DNA of 64,000 nt from Ascidia mentula. Lineage: Eukaryota > Chordata > Ascidiacea > Phlebobranchia > Ascidiidae. This document shows, one piece after another, positions 36,374-49,300 of the stretch; the stretch's first letter is position 1, and the number at the start of each line of letters is the position of its first letter. Below the pieces are notes generated by a model. That model was given only the letters and a program-made list of their open reading frames with translations, had not been told where the DNA came from and made no database searches. The translations under genes were made by a program, and so were the position numbers. The stretch covers positions 8,871,001 to 8,935,000 of the forward strand of contig OX387205.1 in NCBI GenBank assembly GCA_947561715.1, read 5' to 3'.

Positions 36374-39300
36374 ATGAGTAGAGAAAACGAAACTGTAGCA
36401 ACTGCTATGCTGTTTAATGAAACGGAACCAACTCCCCATTTGCCCAATGGTGCTGAGTATGTGCTTTTTGTCGGATGTGGAATATCTGTTATAGCTATTG
36501 TCTTCACGATTGTCGTCTACACAGCAAACCGGTTCGTGGTTCCTACTTGTTTTTGTTTAAAAATACCTTTATAGTTGCTTAGAAAACCTTATATATTTTG
36601 CATCGCTTTGGTGTACAGATGAGTAATTGTATCTCATGAACTGCAAAACCGCAAATGATTTAAAATCGCCTTTAACGATACAAAGACAATAGCCAGGACC
36701 AAAATGTGTTGGAAAGCTGATCCGGTCGTTACATATTGCACGGTCAATTTAGTTTGTGATTCATTTGATTGTACGCCCACGCCAGAAGTCAACATCGGCA
36801 GTTGAAATACAAACCACGCTTTCTGTGAATAGATTTGCACAAAACGTTCAACAAGCCGTGGGAGGATTACGCCACATATGAAAATATATTATGTAACGTC
36901 ACAAACACAGCGGAAATGACACTGGTATACAGCTCCAACAGTAAAATTAAAGTCTGCTCAGCAATGAAACTGGCTGGTAAAGGAATTCTCAAAAAATACT
37001 CAAAATCACAGTATTTTGCGGCGTGGAGTCACAATGTGCAAAACGTAAAACCAATAATAGCTTTTGAACTGTGCATGTAGCATGGTAATGACCAATTGTT
37101 AAACCACACAGTTCACTAATCAGTCGTTGTCACTGTTTTTTGCAAAGACCAAACACATGTTTTCAATCTATCACAGATACTTACGAGTTAAGCGGCAACA
37201 CATGATCACAATCAACTTGTGCGTGTCGCTACTTATCTTCTATATCGGTTTCATTCTTACCCTCGTTTCCGACTATCTGGCCGAAATCACACACCATCTG
37301 GAAGATACACACATTCAAGAAACGAAAAACCGACCGGAGTGTATTGCAGGTTGTATTTCCAAAAATTAAATTTTTTTTATAGTGAGCTGCATACAGGGCA
37401 ACATTGTTGGCTCTATTGCTTATACATTCTACTGATTTGCTGAAAACGTTCTACTGATTGTGCCTTTTGGCATTAATTTGCAAAATGTATATCGGTTATT
37501 CGTATTTTATTTGTCGTTGTGATAGTTGGGACCGCCAAGTAAATGGAGTTGCTTGGATGTGGCGTTGGCATGCGAGAGTACGCATTGTTTTTGTGTTAAT
37601 GCTTATTGGTTTTGTTTCAACAATTGGTAAAAAAAAACGTTTAACTGTAATTTGTATTAGGTATTATTTTACTCATGCTTGGCTGGTTTTACGTACACTC
37701 GTGGATCCTGGCCCATTGGATATTTTTGTGTCTCACGATCCAACAATCAGCTCCAAAGCACATTTCCAATTTCTTCATCAAAGTCAGTGTGGCAACATAT
37801 GGTGAGCAAGAAACAATCTTCTAACATACTTCACCCCATAGATTTAGTTGTATTCGCATTTCCTGTGTAAGAAATGCATGTTTTTTTACCATTTTGTGAT
37901 GTTGTTAACTAACTTTTTTTAGCACAGTCAGGCTTACATGTGTAGTGGGGTGATCCGGGGGGTTTGGGGTTTGAGCTTGTATGATATTCCTCATACTGAA
38001 TCTATTTCATACATTCCTGGGAAGTTTACAACAAAGCTAATTTAAAATACGAATTTGGATATTCACTTGGTGCAAAACGTTTGTCTTTATTTGGTATTTT
38101 GAATAGAAATATTTTGTAAAATTTGACCCAGATTGGCCATCGAAGCCGTAAATATACTTGAGCACCCTATATACTTGACAGCAACACAGGCAAAACGTTT
38201 TTTAAACCTTTTACAATTGTTCCGTATTTTCACAGGACCAGCCTCCATACCAGCGATTATTATTATTGTCATGGATCGGATGGAAAAATCTATTAGCAAA
38301 GACCAACAGTAAGAAAGCCCATTATTCCATTACCATAATACATCATTATTAATGTTTGGGATTAAAATTGTCTGATAGAACTAAACTTTCACAGGGAAAA
38401 GGTCAAATAAACAACGTTTAAAATATAAATAAAATCCTGTTTAAAACGTTCATTAAGCATGTAAAATATATAGTGGAATGAGATTACAGCCAAGGCTAGT
38501 CCAAAGCCGCCTTATCCCAATAAGTCTAACAGTCATACAATTTAATCATACCAACATTTTCACAATACTAATACGGCAATATGCCGATAACAGCAGATTT
38601 ATTCATTTTCATTTCCTTAGCTGTTTTTTGGACTTAAACAAAGCGGTTGGAAATCTTTTCGCGGCGGTAACTGGTCTCGTATTTGTGACCGTGGTTTGTT
38701 GTGGTATATGGTGCACCTCCAGACTGACATGTGCCCGAAACCCAAACGCCGTCGTGTCAACTATAAAAGTTAGTTAAAGTTTTTCTGAAAGCCTATATTT
38801 ACATTCAATAGCAAATAGTTCTCAACGTCGCTGCATGACAAACTCCTTGACCTTTATAGATTAGTAATTATTCCAAAAATGTCCTTTGTGGTTTATGGTA
38901 ATATTTTACTGATTTCATAACGTCTAGCGGTATTAGTCAAAATTATGTTTTCGTCAAGTGTAAAAATTAAGTCAAAAGTAATTAGTGAGCAACTGACTGA
39001 TAACTCATATTGTTTGTTTTTATTCAGAAAAACCGCGGCTACTTGTTCCGGCTTATATTTCTTTCTTTTGTAATTATAATGTCGCACGTACCCCACCTGG
39101 TGTTATGGATCAACCGAAGTCCGGCGGTGAGTACAATAATCGTCAAACCTCATCTACAATAAACATTTTTGTGCCTTGTATATTTTATTTCTATGGATTT
39201 CAATGCTGTTTTTTGTCACTAATTCGATTGTCCTGTTTTATAATAAGGCCTGTTGAAAAAAATATTGATTATTGAATACAATCCTAATAAACAATGTGTA

Positions 39301-40891
39301 TAATTGACGCCATTCAAGGATGACAGATTTAAGTGCTGTTGTAAAAGTGTTGTTGCTTTGCTTAGTTTTGAAATTATCACAAACATACATTGGTTGTAGA
39401 TTGCTCAAAACTCTACTTTGGAAATTGTGGACGGAATTGTCGTTGGTTTGCATGGAATTCTCATCGTCATTTGCCTTTTGTATAGAGGAAACAGATTCTG
39501 CGAGTATTGGTCCAGCGTTATTTCGGTAAGATCATATATGTCTGATTGCAAATCCAATGATTTTCGGTATTTTAGGTGCTATAGAAACATTTTGGTGGTA
39601 TTATTCAGCAAAAACTAAAAGCAGCGTAATTTTCCTTTGAAACAATATATATATATCTTTAAAAAGCAAAGCGTAAACATAATTGGTCGTATAATAACCA
39701 TAGAGTCTTGTTAAAACATAATGGAACAGTATATTCACGGATTTACTAACACAGTAATTCTGACAAAAAAAAAACGCTGGACCGCAATACACATAGCATT
39801 GACTTGTTTGTTACAAACAAACTGATAGTTGCACAGTTTTTGCCTAATGCAAAATGTGTTTTTCTGTTTAAAGGGCCGCAACCCCGGCCAGGCAGCGAGC
39901 CTTCGTATCTCCGGTCACCACCTTCCGAATAACAGTAAACGTGGAATAAGCAGTAACACGGCAGAAGATACAGCAGATGATTTGTCCAGTGCGCCAAAAA
40001 TCGAACCACGTGAGAGCAACATCATCGAAATGAATCTGGATGACGAAGTGTTTTTGTCTTCTTCCAAAACCTCAAAGGAAGACGAACTAAAGAAGGTGAT
40101 TTTTTCCAACAGTTAATCGTTGTAACAGCAAGCGGATGGTTATTAAATGGTGAAGTTTAGACAGAAGTAATCAAGAGATTGGTATAACTTAATGATTTTA
40201 GGGCCTACTTTAATACTGTGAGCAAACCAAAAATACTAATGACGTTTTTGTGACTTAACATTAAATCACATGCATTTAAAGAAGCCATCTCTTCGAAACG
40301 AGAGTACATCGTCCACAGACAACAAGTTTGACAAGCAGGTGTGTAAATTAAATGTTTGTGACTCTCTTACAAAATAATATCAATAAAATACAATAGTTTC
40401 GTTTCTTTCTTTCCAGGGAGACAAACAGACAAATGCGAGTAGTCGAATTCGGCTCAACAGTTTTCGTCGCAAAGTGCTGCGTGCCTCTTTTCGAAAATCC
40501 AACAAGTCGAGTGTAAGTTCAACAAACACCGGGAATTGTTCGCCCCCCCCTTCTCCCACACCTCAAAGAATATCCACCTTAAATCGGTGAGTATAAAAAC
40601 GTTTCAGACTCCAAGAAACGTAATGTGGTATTGTCAGGTGCTTATGTAAACCAATTGCCTTAAAATTCCCAACCTACCACTTTTGCAAAGGAAAACACGC
40701 GCTTTCGAAATTTCAGGTCGTTTTGATAAGCGTCTTTATTGGGTTTGTAAAACCAACGTCTTTGTGTAAAATTATCAAGGGTGGAAACATTTACCTAATC
40801 GATCAAAAACTGTTGTTTTTGCAGAATGATGAGCAGCCCGAAAGCGCGCATATCAGTTATTGGCGAGCAAGAACGCAAGACATCATTCTGA
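36374..40891 (+). CDS. Adhesion/secretin-class (class B) seven-transmembrane receptor
   Basis: There are eleven exons: 36374-36531, 37177-37349, 37661-37801, 38236-38308, 38621-38768, 39028-39126, 39400-39525, 39874-40095, 40282-40338, 40417-40586 and 40825-40891. All phases agree, giving 477 aa. The helices are TM1 VLFVGCGISVIAIVFTIVVY, TM2 ITINLCVSLLIFYIGFILTL, TM3 from CIAGIILLMLGWFYVHSW, TM4 FFIKVSVATYGPASIPAIII, TM5 AVGNLFAAVTGLVFVTVVCC, TM6 RLIFLSFVIIMSHVPHLVLW and TM7 VDGIVVGLHGILIVICLLYR. INLCVSLL and the Cys opening TM3, with its partner Cys in HCFLDLN before TM5, are class B hallmarks. The N-terminus has about 30 residues with two NET glycosylation sites and no signal peptide or GAIN domain. 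The cytoplasmic tail is long, Ser-rich and basic (RRKVLRASFRKSNKSS). The ligand is unknown. Confidence 0.82.
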
Positions 40892-42638
40892 ATACGAAAC
40901 ATTGTATCCTCTTTTTATATCACTGATGAGATGGTTTCGCCAATTCCAATGCCGATTTTATACGTGCAATAAAACATATTGTTTTTAAATTAATAATTGA
41001 GTTTGCTGAGTATTCTCCAACAAAGCGTTTTGTGTCAGAGATATCGTTAAAAACACAGCATTTTTTCAAAAACATTTGGCCATGAAAACATACTTTTGTG
41101 CATTTACAGGAAAAGAAGTCTTACGTAGACAAGTCGAGTACAATTTGCATTTTTTAATATTTTTTCTCTCTCTTTTACGCAGAAAAGTTATGTACGACAC
41201 TCGCGGACAGCAACTAGCATCTGGACACATGGTTTTGCGTTCGGCGTGTTCGACTTTTGTAATTTAGATGCAGAATACACAAGACTTTGGGCGGCATTCT
41301 GAGTCAGAGGTGCCGCAGTTGGTGCAGCAGATCAGTTCGTCTTTTTAAAACTTGCAATGATAAAAACTATTTTCTTTACTGGACATTAAAAAACCAACAC
41401 AAACACATGTTCATTAGTTTGCACATCACGACTTAATATACGATAAAAGTTCACGATAGTTTGGTTGTAGGACAGCACAAGCCTGAATGATAAAGTTTCC
41501 ACTAAATCCAATGCAGGAGAGAGATATCTGAAAAGGCGACTTGCTTCTTTTTTCGTCGTACCCGACTTGTCTGCGTGAATCTTCTTCGTTTAATGCAGAG
41601 GGTCTAAACCTGGGTTCGATGACGACGTTTCAGGGGTTCGACGAATGATTCACAAAATATCTGCGTATGTTTCAGTCACGTTTTTCTTTTAAATTAATGA
41701 CAGAAACAAAAATATTTAGTTTTTTAAGTTAAGTAGACACGGGGAGGTTGGATTACAATCATTGAATAGTTTCACATCTGTGAAGCCACAATAAACATGA
41801 CAACTATTTTTACTCGCATGACGTAGATAGTATAATTGCTGGGCACATGTGTGAACTTAAAAATGGTTCGTAATCACGGCCGACGTAAATAATCATGACA
41901 TCAGTAGCCTTCAGAAAAGGGCGTTTCAAAACGTATTTGTAGTGCAATCAACAGATATTTCAATGGCACCGCTAAATATGCTTTATACATCGACCATATC
42001 TGACAAAGTACGGTGCTGATCCCGGGCGTCCTAACTATGGATGTATTATGCAAATCGAAATCTCGGACTTCAGTCATTTCTTCCCGACGCATATTTAAAC
42101 AACATTGCATCGAAAAAAATGACATCCTGCATGCGAAAATGACTTTGTTTGAACACAGTAACCCAAATTTATTAAAATTGTGTTAAATCGATATCCCATT
42201 CCGTTTCGCTTGCTATTTTTGCTTGTCTTATTCTTCATGTAATCGGTGTTCGACGAATGCTTGCAGATGATCCAAGTGGTTCGGCAAATTAAAAAGGTTA
42301 AGAACCACTGTAAACTTCAAAATAAAAATTACTCTGCAGCTAAAATGTATATACGCTAACGCGACACTTGACACATGATCCGCGACAAGCGACATATGAA
42401 GACACACGACCGAGATAAGTTGCGAAAACAATTTATGCAACAACAAAACATTGTTGTTGATGCAGAAGCTAAAGAACTGACTGCAAAGAATTATTAAACA
42501 GATTTAATTAAGATTAACTACATTATGACTAAGAATATGTAGTGTAATGTTTGTCGATATTGTGGTTTGTCTGCATGTATGGCACGAACGCAATTGTATT
42601 GTTTTACATCCTATATTTAGAAAGCAAAGGCTATATAA
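40892..42638. other. Intergenic between receptor and bL32m gene
   Basis: AATAAA at 40968-40973 is a good polyadenylation signal for the receptor gene. The rest holds no supported exon. A possible degenerate hAT-like element occupies much of 41596-42310. Confidence 0.5.
41596..42310. mobile_element. Possible degenerate hAT-like non-autonomous element
   Basis: The left edge reads CAGAGGGTCTAAACCTGGG and the right edge, reversed, CAGTGGTTCTTAACC, an imperfect inverted pair of hAT-like termini. GTTCGACGAATG occurs near both ends. No 8-bp target duplication could be matched, so the boundaries are tentative. Confidence 0.35.
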
Positions 42639-43094
42639 ATGCTTTCTTTAAGCTTCGTGCCAAAGGTGCTCACAGTTGGCCCACTCTGTGTTGCTGGGCA
42701 TGTACGAGGCATTTGTACGACGTTGTCACTTATGGGAACACAAAAGAAGAAGCGATCGCGTGAAATTCTGCGAAGAAGACGGGGACATATTGGTGTTTAT
42801 CACAAGTATCTGAGGTCAATGCATATGCTCGTGCCTTGTGATGCCTGTGGGTCACTCCACAAGAAGTACCACCTCTGTTCCACTTGTTATGACCAAACAA
42901 GATTCGAAACAGAGGCCGTTCGCAGTGTTCTACTAGAGAAAAATGTTCAGTTGTCTTCTGAGACTGTGATACAATATAAAGATGACATTCAAAAACATTT
43001 GTGGCTTGGTGAAAGTGACAAAAGGAACGTGGTTGGAATTGAAAGCCGAAATCGCCCTGCTGGTTGGTTTAATCCCAGTTACTGGAACAAATGA
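42639..43094 (+). CDS. MRPL32: Mitochondrial large-subunit ribosomal protein bL32m
   Basis: A single exon encodes 151 aa. The N-terminal 30 residues (MLSLSFVPKVLTVGP...) are hydrophobic and basic without acidic residues, as expected of a mitochondrial targeting peptide. The basic segment TQKKKRSREILRRRRGH corresponds to the mature start. The zinc-ribbon cysteines are C-x2-C-x9-C-x2-C in CDACGSLHKKYHLCSTC. The end RNRPAGWFNPSYWNK matches the RKRPSWF end of the vertebrate protein (from memory). In yeast, cleavage of this protein by the m-AAA protease controls mitoribosome assembly. The gene sits 276 bp upstream of golgin-97 on the same strand. Its lack of introns is unusual beside its neighbours; with only one copy visible, a retroposed origin cannot be judged. 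Confidence 0.92.
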   Translation: MLSLSFVPKVLTVGPLCVAGHVRGICTTLSLMGTQKKKRSREILRRRRGHIGVYHKYLRSMHMLVPCDACGSLHKKYHLCSTCYDQTRFETEAVRSVLLEKNVQLSSETVIQYKDDIQKHLWLGESDKRNVVGIESRNRPAGWFNPSYWNK

Positions 43095-43370
43095 TTATTT
43101 GTGTGAATACACATATGGAAAAGTTGCTTTTTAGCTTCTAAAAACTATATTCCAAGGCTTCAATCAATTTTAGTAAAAAAACAACATAAGGAGTCGATGT
43201 TTTTGAATCAAATACTTGTGTTTATGTTGAGAAAGGAATTCTGTAATTCATTGCAACTAAATGCTGTGACAATACCTTTCTTTAACATCCATTTAACACA
43301 CTTTTAAAGTGCCATTTTCTTATTTAGATTTTGCTTTTGGTTTTTATTGTAAAATCTCTATGTATGAGTG

Positions 43371-46300
43371 ATGTTTAAAAGGCTTCGCCAAAGAATTGAA
43401 ACTGAAGATGGAGTTTCTCCTGCGAAGGAAGGGTCAACAGCTTCTCAAAACACATCACGAAGGCATGATGATGGTAGAAGGTCAAGTAACACATCTGTTT
43501 CAGGCACGTATATAAAATTTGAGTAGTTACGTGAACTACTTCTGTTTTTGTTTAAATGCTGATACTTTTCTAGGTGCTAGAGGTCGAGTTGCTTCCAATC
43601 TATTTAGGTCGGACAGTCTAAGCTCTTTAAATGGATCAGAAAATGAGATGGTGGGTTAAGTGATGAGCATGTCTCTGATGCTTTCAATGTATGTTACATA
43701 TTTACATTGAAAGCATGTTGACCTTCTTAAAATATGTAACATATTTCTTTTTGTAAAACAACTAATAGAGGCTTTCAATGTTAAATAAACTTATGTTAAA
43801 CTTGTTGAAATATGTAACATTTTATTGTGGCAATAGCCTACAGAATCTTCCAGCAAGGAAGACTTGTACACAATGCTGATGAACCGCACCACGCAGGTCA
43901 AGCGAATGGAAGTCAAGTTGGCTGGTGAGTCAAGAACCTGCCAAACTCGTAGTTGTTGTAGAATTTGCCTGAGAAATAAATAATATGACTACATGAGAAA
44001 TTGTGCCTTTGTATGCAAACCAATACATGTATGCAGTTATTGTAAACATTCTAGCCTTTTTTAATACTGCCACTTGTGCAGTTCTGCAAGAACAGTATTG
44101 ATTTTTGCACCCTATATATTCAGAGTATGGCCAGTCATTAAAAGAACGGACAAAACAATGTGAAAAGCTGACCACTGCTTTGGAGAAACAGCAAGACAAT
44201 GCGTTACGCAAACTAAATGAATTAAACGACACATACGCTAAGGACAAAGATCGTTATGAATCTACCATCAGCAGACTGGAGCAGTCTGAAACCGAACTGA
44301 CAAATAATACTGTGACTTTAGAAGAGGTTTGTATGTTCACATTTACCCATTGCCATTCTGTGAACATGAAACTCAGATTCAGTGTTATTTTGACATATGT
44401 TCATTGTTAATGTTATTATATGAGAGAGTCAATGTTTGATAAGCATAGTTTAAAATTACAAATTTCTAGACATGGTTGTTACACTTGTTGCCTATGGTGT
44501 TATGACATTTTTTGATAAGAAAGTGGTTAAGTCTTGTTTGTTTTTGTGAAAACAGGAAAATGAGCGACTCATATCAGCATTACAAGACTGGGAGAAGCAA
44601 AAGAATGAATTTGACAAAAAGAAGAATGAATTTTATGAGAAGCGAGACAACTCAGAAGAGCTTTATGATTTGCAAATGCAAGAAATGGCTAAACTGAAGC
44701 ATATGGTATGATACATAACATGCGTAAAATAAAAATTTGCAAAAAAATGATGATGCAGGGCATGCAAAAAAAGGAATTTTATGTATATATCTTTTATTAA
44801 ATGGTTGATTAAAAAAGGTGAATTTGGTTTATAATATAAATTTTATGTTGTCTATTTTGCATTAGCAAGAGATTGGGTAGTTGTTTAATATTGCTGAATA
44901 GATGACATTCTCCCTAGAATATTGTTTGCTCAGTTGTTCAAATACTCATCTATTTTGGATTGCCTCCTCAGTACTAAATAGATGGTTTGCCCAGGCCAGG
45001 ATACTTTTAACTGTTGCCCTTTGACACATGTGTTTATCAATCATTATATTGTGTCAAAATCGGTATGCAGGCAATTTTATATTTGCTTTCAAATGCCTTT
45101 AAACTGGTTTACTATAATGTGTCCAAAGTCAGAAAATCAAACTCCACATTTTTTTGTTTGACATTTGAACTTTCCTTTTACCATGTAATAAATTTTTGTC
45201 AAAACTTACAAAATCTGATTATTTTAAATGTATGTTTTGCACAGTTAATGAACAGTGAAAAAGAGTCCAAACGCCTGCAAATTGGTCTTGATGAGCACAT
45301 GGCCGACTTGATTCAAACAAGAGAGAAGAATGATGAACTTGAGTCAGATTTGCGACATAAAGCTGAGACTTTAAAGGACAAAGAATCCTGTTTAATTCAA
45401 GTTGAGGAAGAAAGGTTTGTGTCACAAGTTGAGACAATAAAGGTTTTGTGTGTGTCTTAAACATGTCACAGCTTTATGAAGAAATATTATTTTTTCAATT
45501 TTCATAATCCATTAACTCTTGACATATTTGGATAGAAACAAGTTGCGGGACACGAAAGAGGAAAATGAAATTCTCATAAAAAAGCTTTCATCGGACAATT
45601 CCAATTTCAAAGACAAACTTTCATGTCTAGCTCTGGACTTGCAAAAGGTAAATGTTAATAAAATGTAACAAAATCCTTTTAGCATTAACCTTCATCAAGC
45701 CAAATTCGTTTTTTTCCGCTTTGGCTGTAAAAAGAATAAAGCCATGGAGTTAGTTTTTTCCATTTTCAAATTCATGCACAGCATTGCACTTTCGAAACAT
45801 TTAACATTATAATATTAACCTAGCAATAACATTCATGCTCATTTAATGAGTTAACAACTTTTTGAACGTTTCTTTACGATTTTATTTCAACTTAAGTTGC
45901 AGCAACTTTTCTTCGTAGACTCGTAGCAGCCTTTCTACTGTAGAAAGCAGACACAGTAGTCTTAGCGAGAAATATGACTCACTAAAACACAGCTGCGAAG
46001 CTGTTATTACAAAGGTTTGTTAGCTGCATGCTTTATGGGTATTTGAAACATAGTTTTCACTTCTTTGAAATGGTTTTTAGATAATTTGTAGGTGAAACTA
46101 ACTGATAAACCAACAAAGAGCACTGAAACATGTGCATTTTTAACTGTTTGAAAACATATGAAAAATTTGTATATTAGTCTGTTTAATTTGAATATATTTT
46201 TTCTGTAATGGTGCAATAATCAAATAACTGTTAAAGTTGCTTGTAATATTTCATGCCATTTTTTGTCAGTCAAAATCGGAAGCTGAGGAAAAGCAAAGTC

Positions 46301-49300
46301 AGATCAATCACTTGAATGACAAACTAAAACTTATGGAGCAACGAACGAACAACCACAAACTTCCACAAGATGAACAAATGCAAGCATTCCTAGTGGAGGT
46401 ATAATATCAAATAAAGAAATCAAATCTGATTGTCTAATATTTCGATAAAGATTGATTGATTGCTCGTAATTTGTCAGTCATGTTGTTTTTCTCGGTTCAG
46501 TAGTTTTCAAACTTATTTGACCCAAGTCCAAAATTTGTCTTTAAAATATTTCAAGGTTGCTACTAACTAGAATCAAATGCTACTTATTATATTTTATGTT
46601 TCTCTGTCAATTTCAAATGTAATGCCATAATTTTGCACTGATCACTGATCAGTTAGCAGGTCATACAAATGATTTATCCATTATTCTATAATTTTGAATC
46701 ATTTTCAGAGAAGTGCGCTGGAGATGAAGTTGGAAGAATCTCACCAACAGCTGGTAAATATCAAGTCAACTTGGTCAGACAAAATAAACCAACTTGAAAA
46801 TCAGGTGATGGTTTTTTATATTATCAACAAACTTTTATGTATTCACATGTTTTATTTCAAAATTTTTACGTATTTTTATTTTACATATTTTTAAAAATGT
46901 CAAGTTTTGTATATAGGTTTCCCATCTAAATGCTAAAATTGCTGAAGACTGCCAAGAAATTACTGAAAAATCTACTGAGCTTGATGGTTTAAGAGAACAA
47001 TCCCAAGAAAAGGTAGATCAAAATTTCTGCACTGTTTAAAGATGTTCGCAAAAATTTGAATATGTCTGTATTTTGTATGTGTATAAGTTTGCTATTAGTA
47101 TTGGTAATCATACATTAAAAATTATGTTTTAAAATTTCAGATCAAGTCATTGGAAATGGAAGTTGCAAACCTAAAAGAAGTTAATGAGGATTTGAGCAGC
47201 CACAATGAGACTTACCTGCAACAAGTTGCTGAACTTGAAGCCAAAATCATCGAGCAGGTTCTAAAATTCAATTATCACCTTGGTGTAAAATGATCTTTGT
47301 TTATTAACATGTCAATGCAAGTTTAAATATGTGTTGTTTGCTCTAAATATTGATGCATTAATGCATTGGATTTTTATAATTTTTTTAGTCATGTGTCTTT
47401 ATGTGGTTTTGACATTGGTTGGTACTTTTTTAGCAAACGGTTCATGATTTGGGAGAAGGTAGATCACAAAAACGTCAATCACATTTAGAAGAAGAACTTT
47501 GCGAGAAGAGGAAATCACATTTGCTCGATATTGAAAAATTTGACAAAGAGTTACAACAAAGCGCTCAAGAAATCACTCAACTTAAGGTAAGGAGTAAATA
47601 ATTCTGTCATCAATAGTTTTACATTCATGTAAAACTTCAGGAGAATCATTTCCAAGAGCTTTCTTCCAAAACTGAAGAAATAACCTGTTTGCAACAAGAG
47701 ATTAATTCCATACAAGAAGCCCTCGAAAAGAAAAATGTAAGCTCCCAGTTGCAATTTTCAGTCCGGTTTTTTAGTCTATAGGGTGGAGTAAAATTCCTAG
47801 GGTATTTTATTTGGAATAATTTGTTCAGAAAAAGGGAACATTTTCTGCTTTTCTTTAGCAACTATTTTAATAAATTTTTTGTCCTTTAAATAAAATCAGT
47901 TTCAAACTAAAAGATGTCAAATATCTTTTGCAATTAAGTTTAGCTTAAAATTACCAATAGATTTATATTTATTTAATTTTCCTACATATGCTCACCAAAG
48001 TTTTTTTTGTAATTTAGCTGGAAATTGCCAATAGAGAGAGGATCAACAGTGAAATTGCAATTTCTCTGGAGTCGGTGAGAACAGGCAGAGAAGAAACAAA
48101 AAAGAGATTAAACAAAGTGGAAGAAGATTATCAAAAGAATTTCATTCAGTTAGAGGAATCATTAAAACAAGTTGAAGAACTTTCCTCTGGTAAAAAATGA
48201 TAACCCTTCAATATTTGTAATGTTCATATAGATTCCAAAACCTAATAGATCCCTGTTTAAATAGAATGCTTTCTTTACTATTTGTTTGTATATTAAGTCA
48301 CAAAATTACCAGCACTCAATTATAGATGCTTTTTATGGTAAACATCACAATTAGTCACTAAGTCACAACTCACTCCAGTTTTGTGACTATCTGCCATGAG
48401 ACAAATATTTTTCTGTAAAATTTTTTTTGTCATAATCCTGTTTCATGCATAAATACCTTTTCTGCAACAGAGATTGAATCATGCCAAAATGAGTTATCAA
48501 CCACGAAGCAACAACTCGTTGACATCACAAGTAGTTTGCACAAATCTGAAGAAGAACTGAAAAGGAAAGATGAGGGATTGCTTCAGTCTCAAGGTTCATC
48601 TCAGCAAAAAGAAGAAACACTTCAAAACCTTACGGAGAAAGTAAGAAATATCCAATAACCATCAGCTGATAACATTCTTCGGGTAGTGTTTTGTGTACTT
48701 GGCTTTCCTGTACATAAAACATAAAATTTACCATATAACTCCCAAGCAATACCTGAAATCTGTACTGGCACATTGTTCGATCAGCACTTAAACTTGATTA
48801 TTAGTACCTGTTTTTCTATAGTTTTGTTAAAGCATGTGTAAATTAAATGTATTTCCAAGGTTAATGACCTTGAAAAAGTTCTGGATTCCCGCACAACGGA
48901 ACTGATGCATTGCAAGGAGGAAATTGCTGGGTTGAAGGTAAGTTTAACTCACAAACAACAAAAAGTTTTTTTTATTTGTTTTTGATACTGTTACGTTTTT
49001 CACATTTGTTTGCATTGTGTGAGTTTATTTTGTGTGTTCCACCATCAACTAGAATTTCATTGCTTCTATTTTATGTAACAAACAAAATGCATGTCTTACT
49101 TGTGTTGTTAGAATAACCAATCTGAAGAGGGCGAGGAAGTGAAGATGTTGAGAGTTGAAAAAGCTCGTCTCGAAGATCGTGTGTTGGAAAAAGACCGAAG
49201 TTTAAAGTTGAACCAGCAGAGGTTGGTCGACCTTAAGAAGGCACTTCAAAAGGAACTGGTAAGTTAAAAACAACTAAAAGTTTGATGTACGTTCTATTTT

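Noticed and set aside
36835-37080. Open frame with NILCNVTNT, considered as a receptor ectodomain exon
   Set aside because: It lies between receptor exons whose phases already join correctly (Arg codon split 36531/37177), so it is intronic.
37390-37640. Extra receptor exons giving VSCIQGNIVGSIAY or VAWMWRWHARVR
   Set aside because: The first runs into a stop and the second has no fitting acceptor. Joining 37349 directly to 37661 gives a proper TM3.
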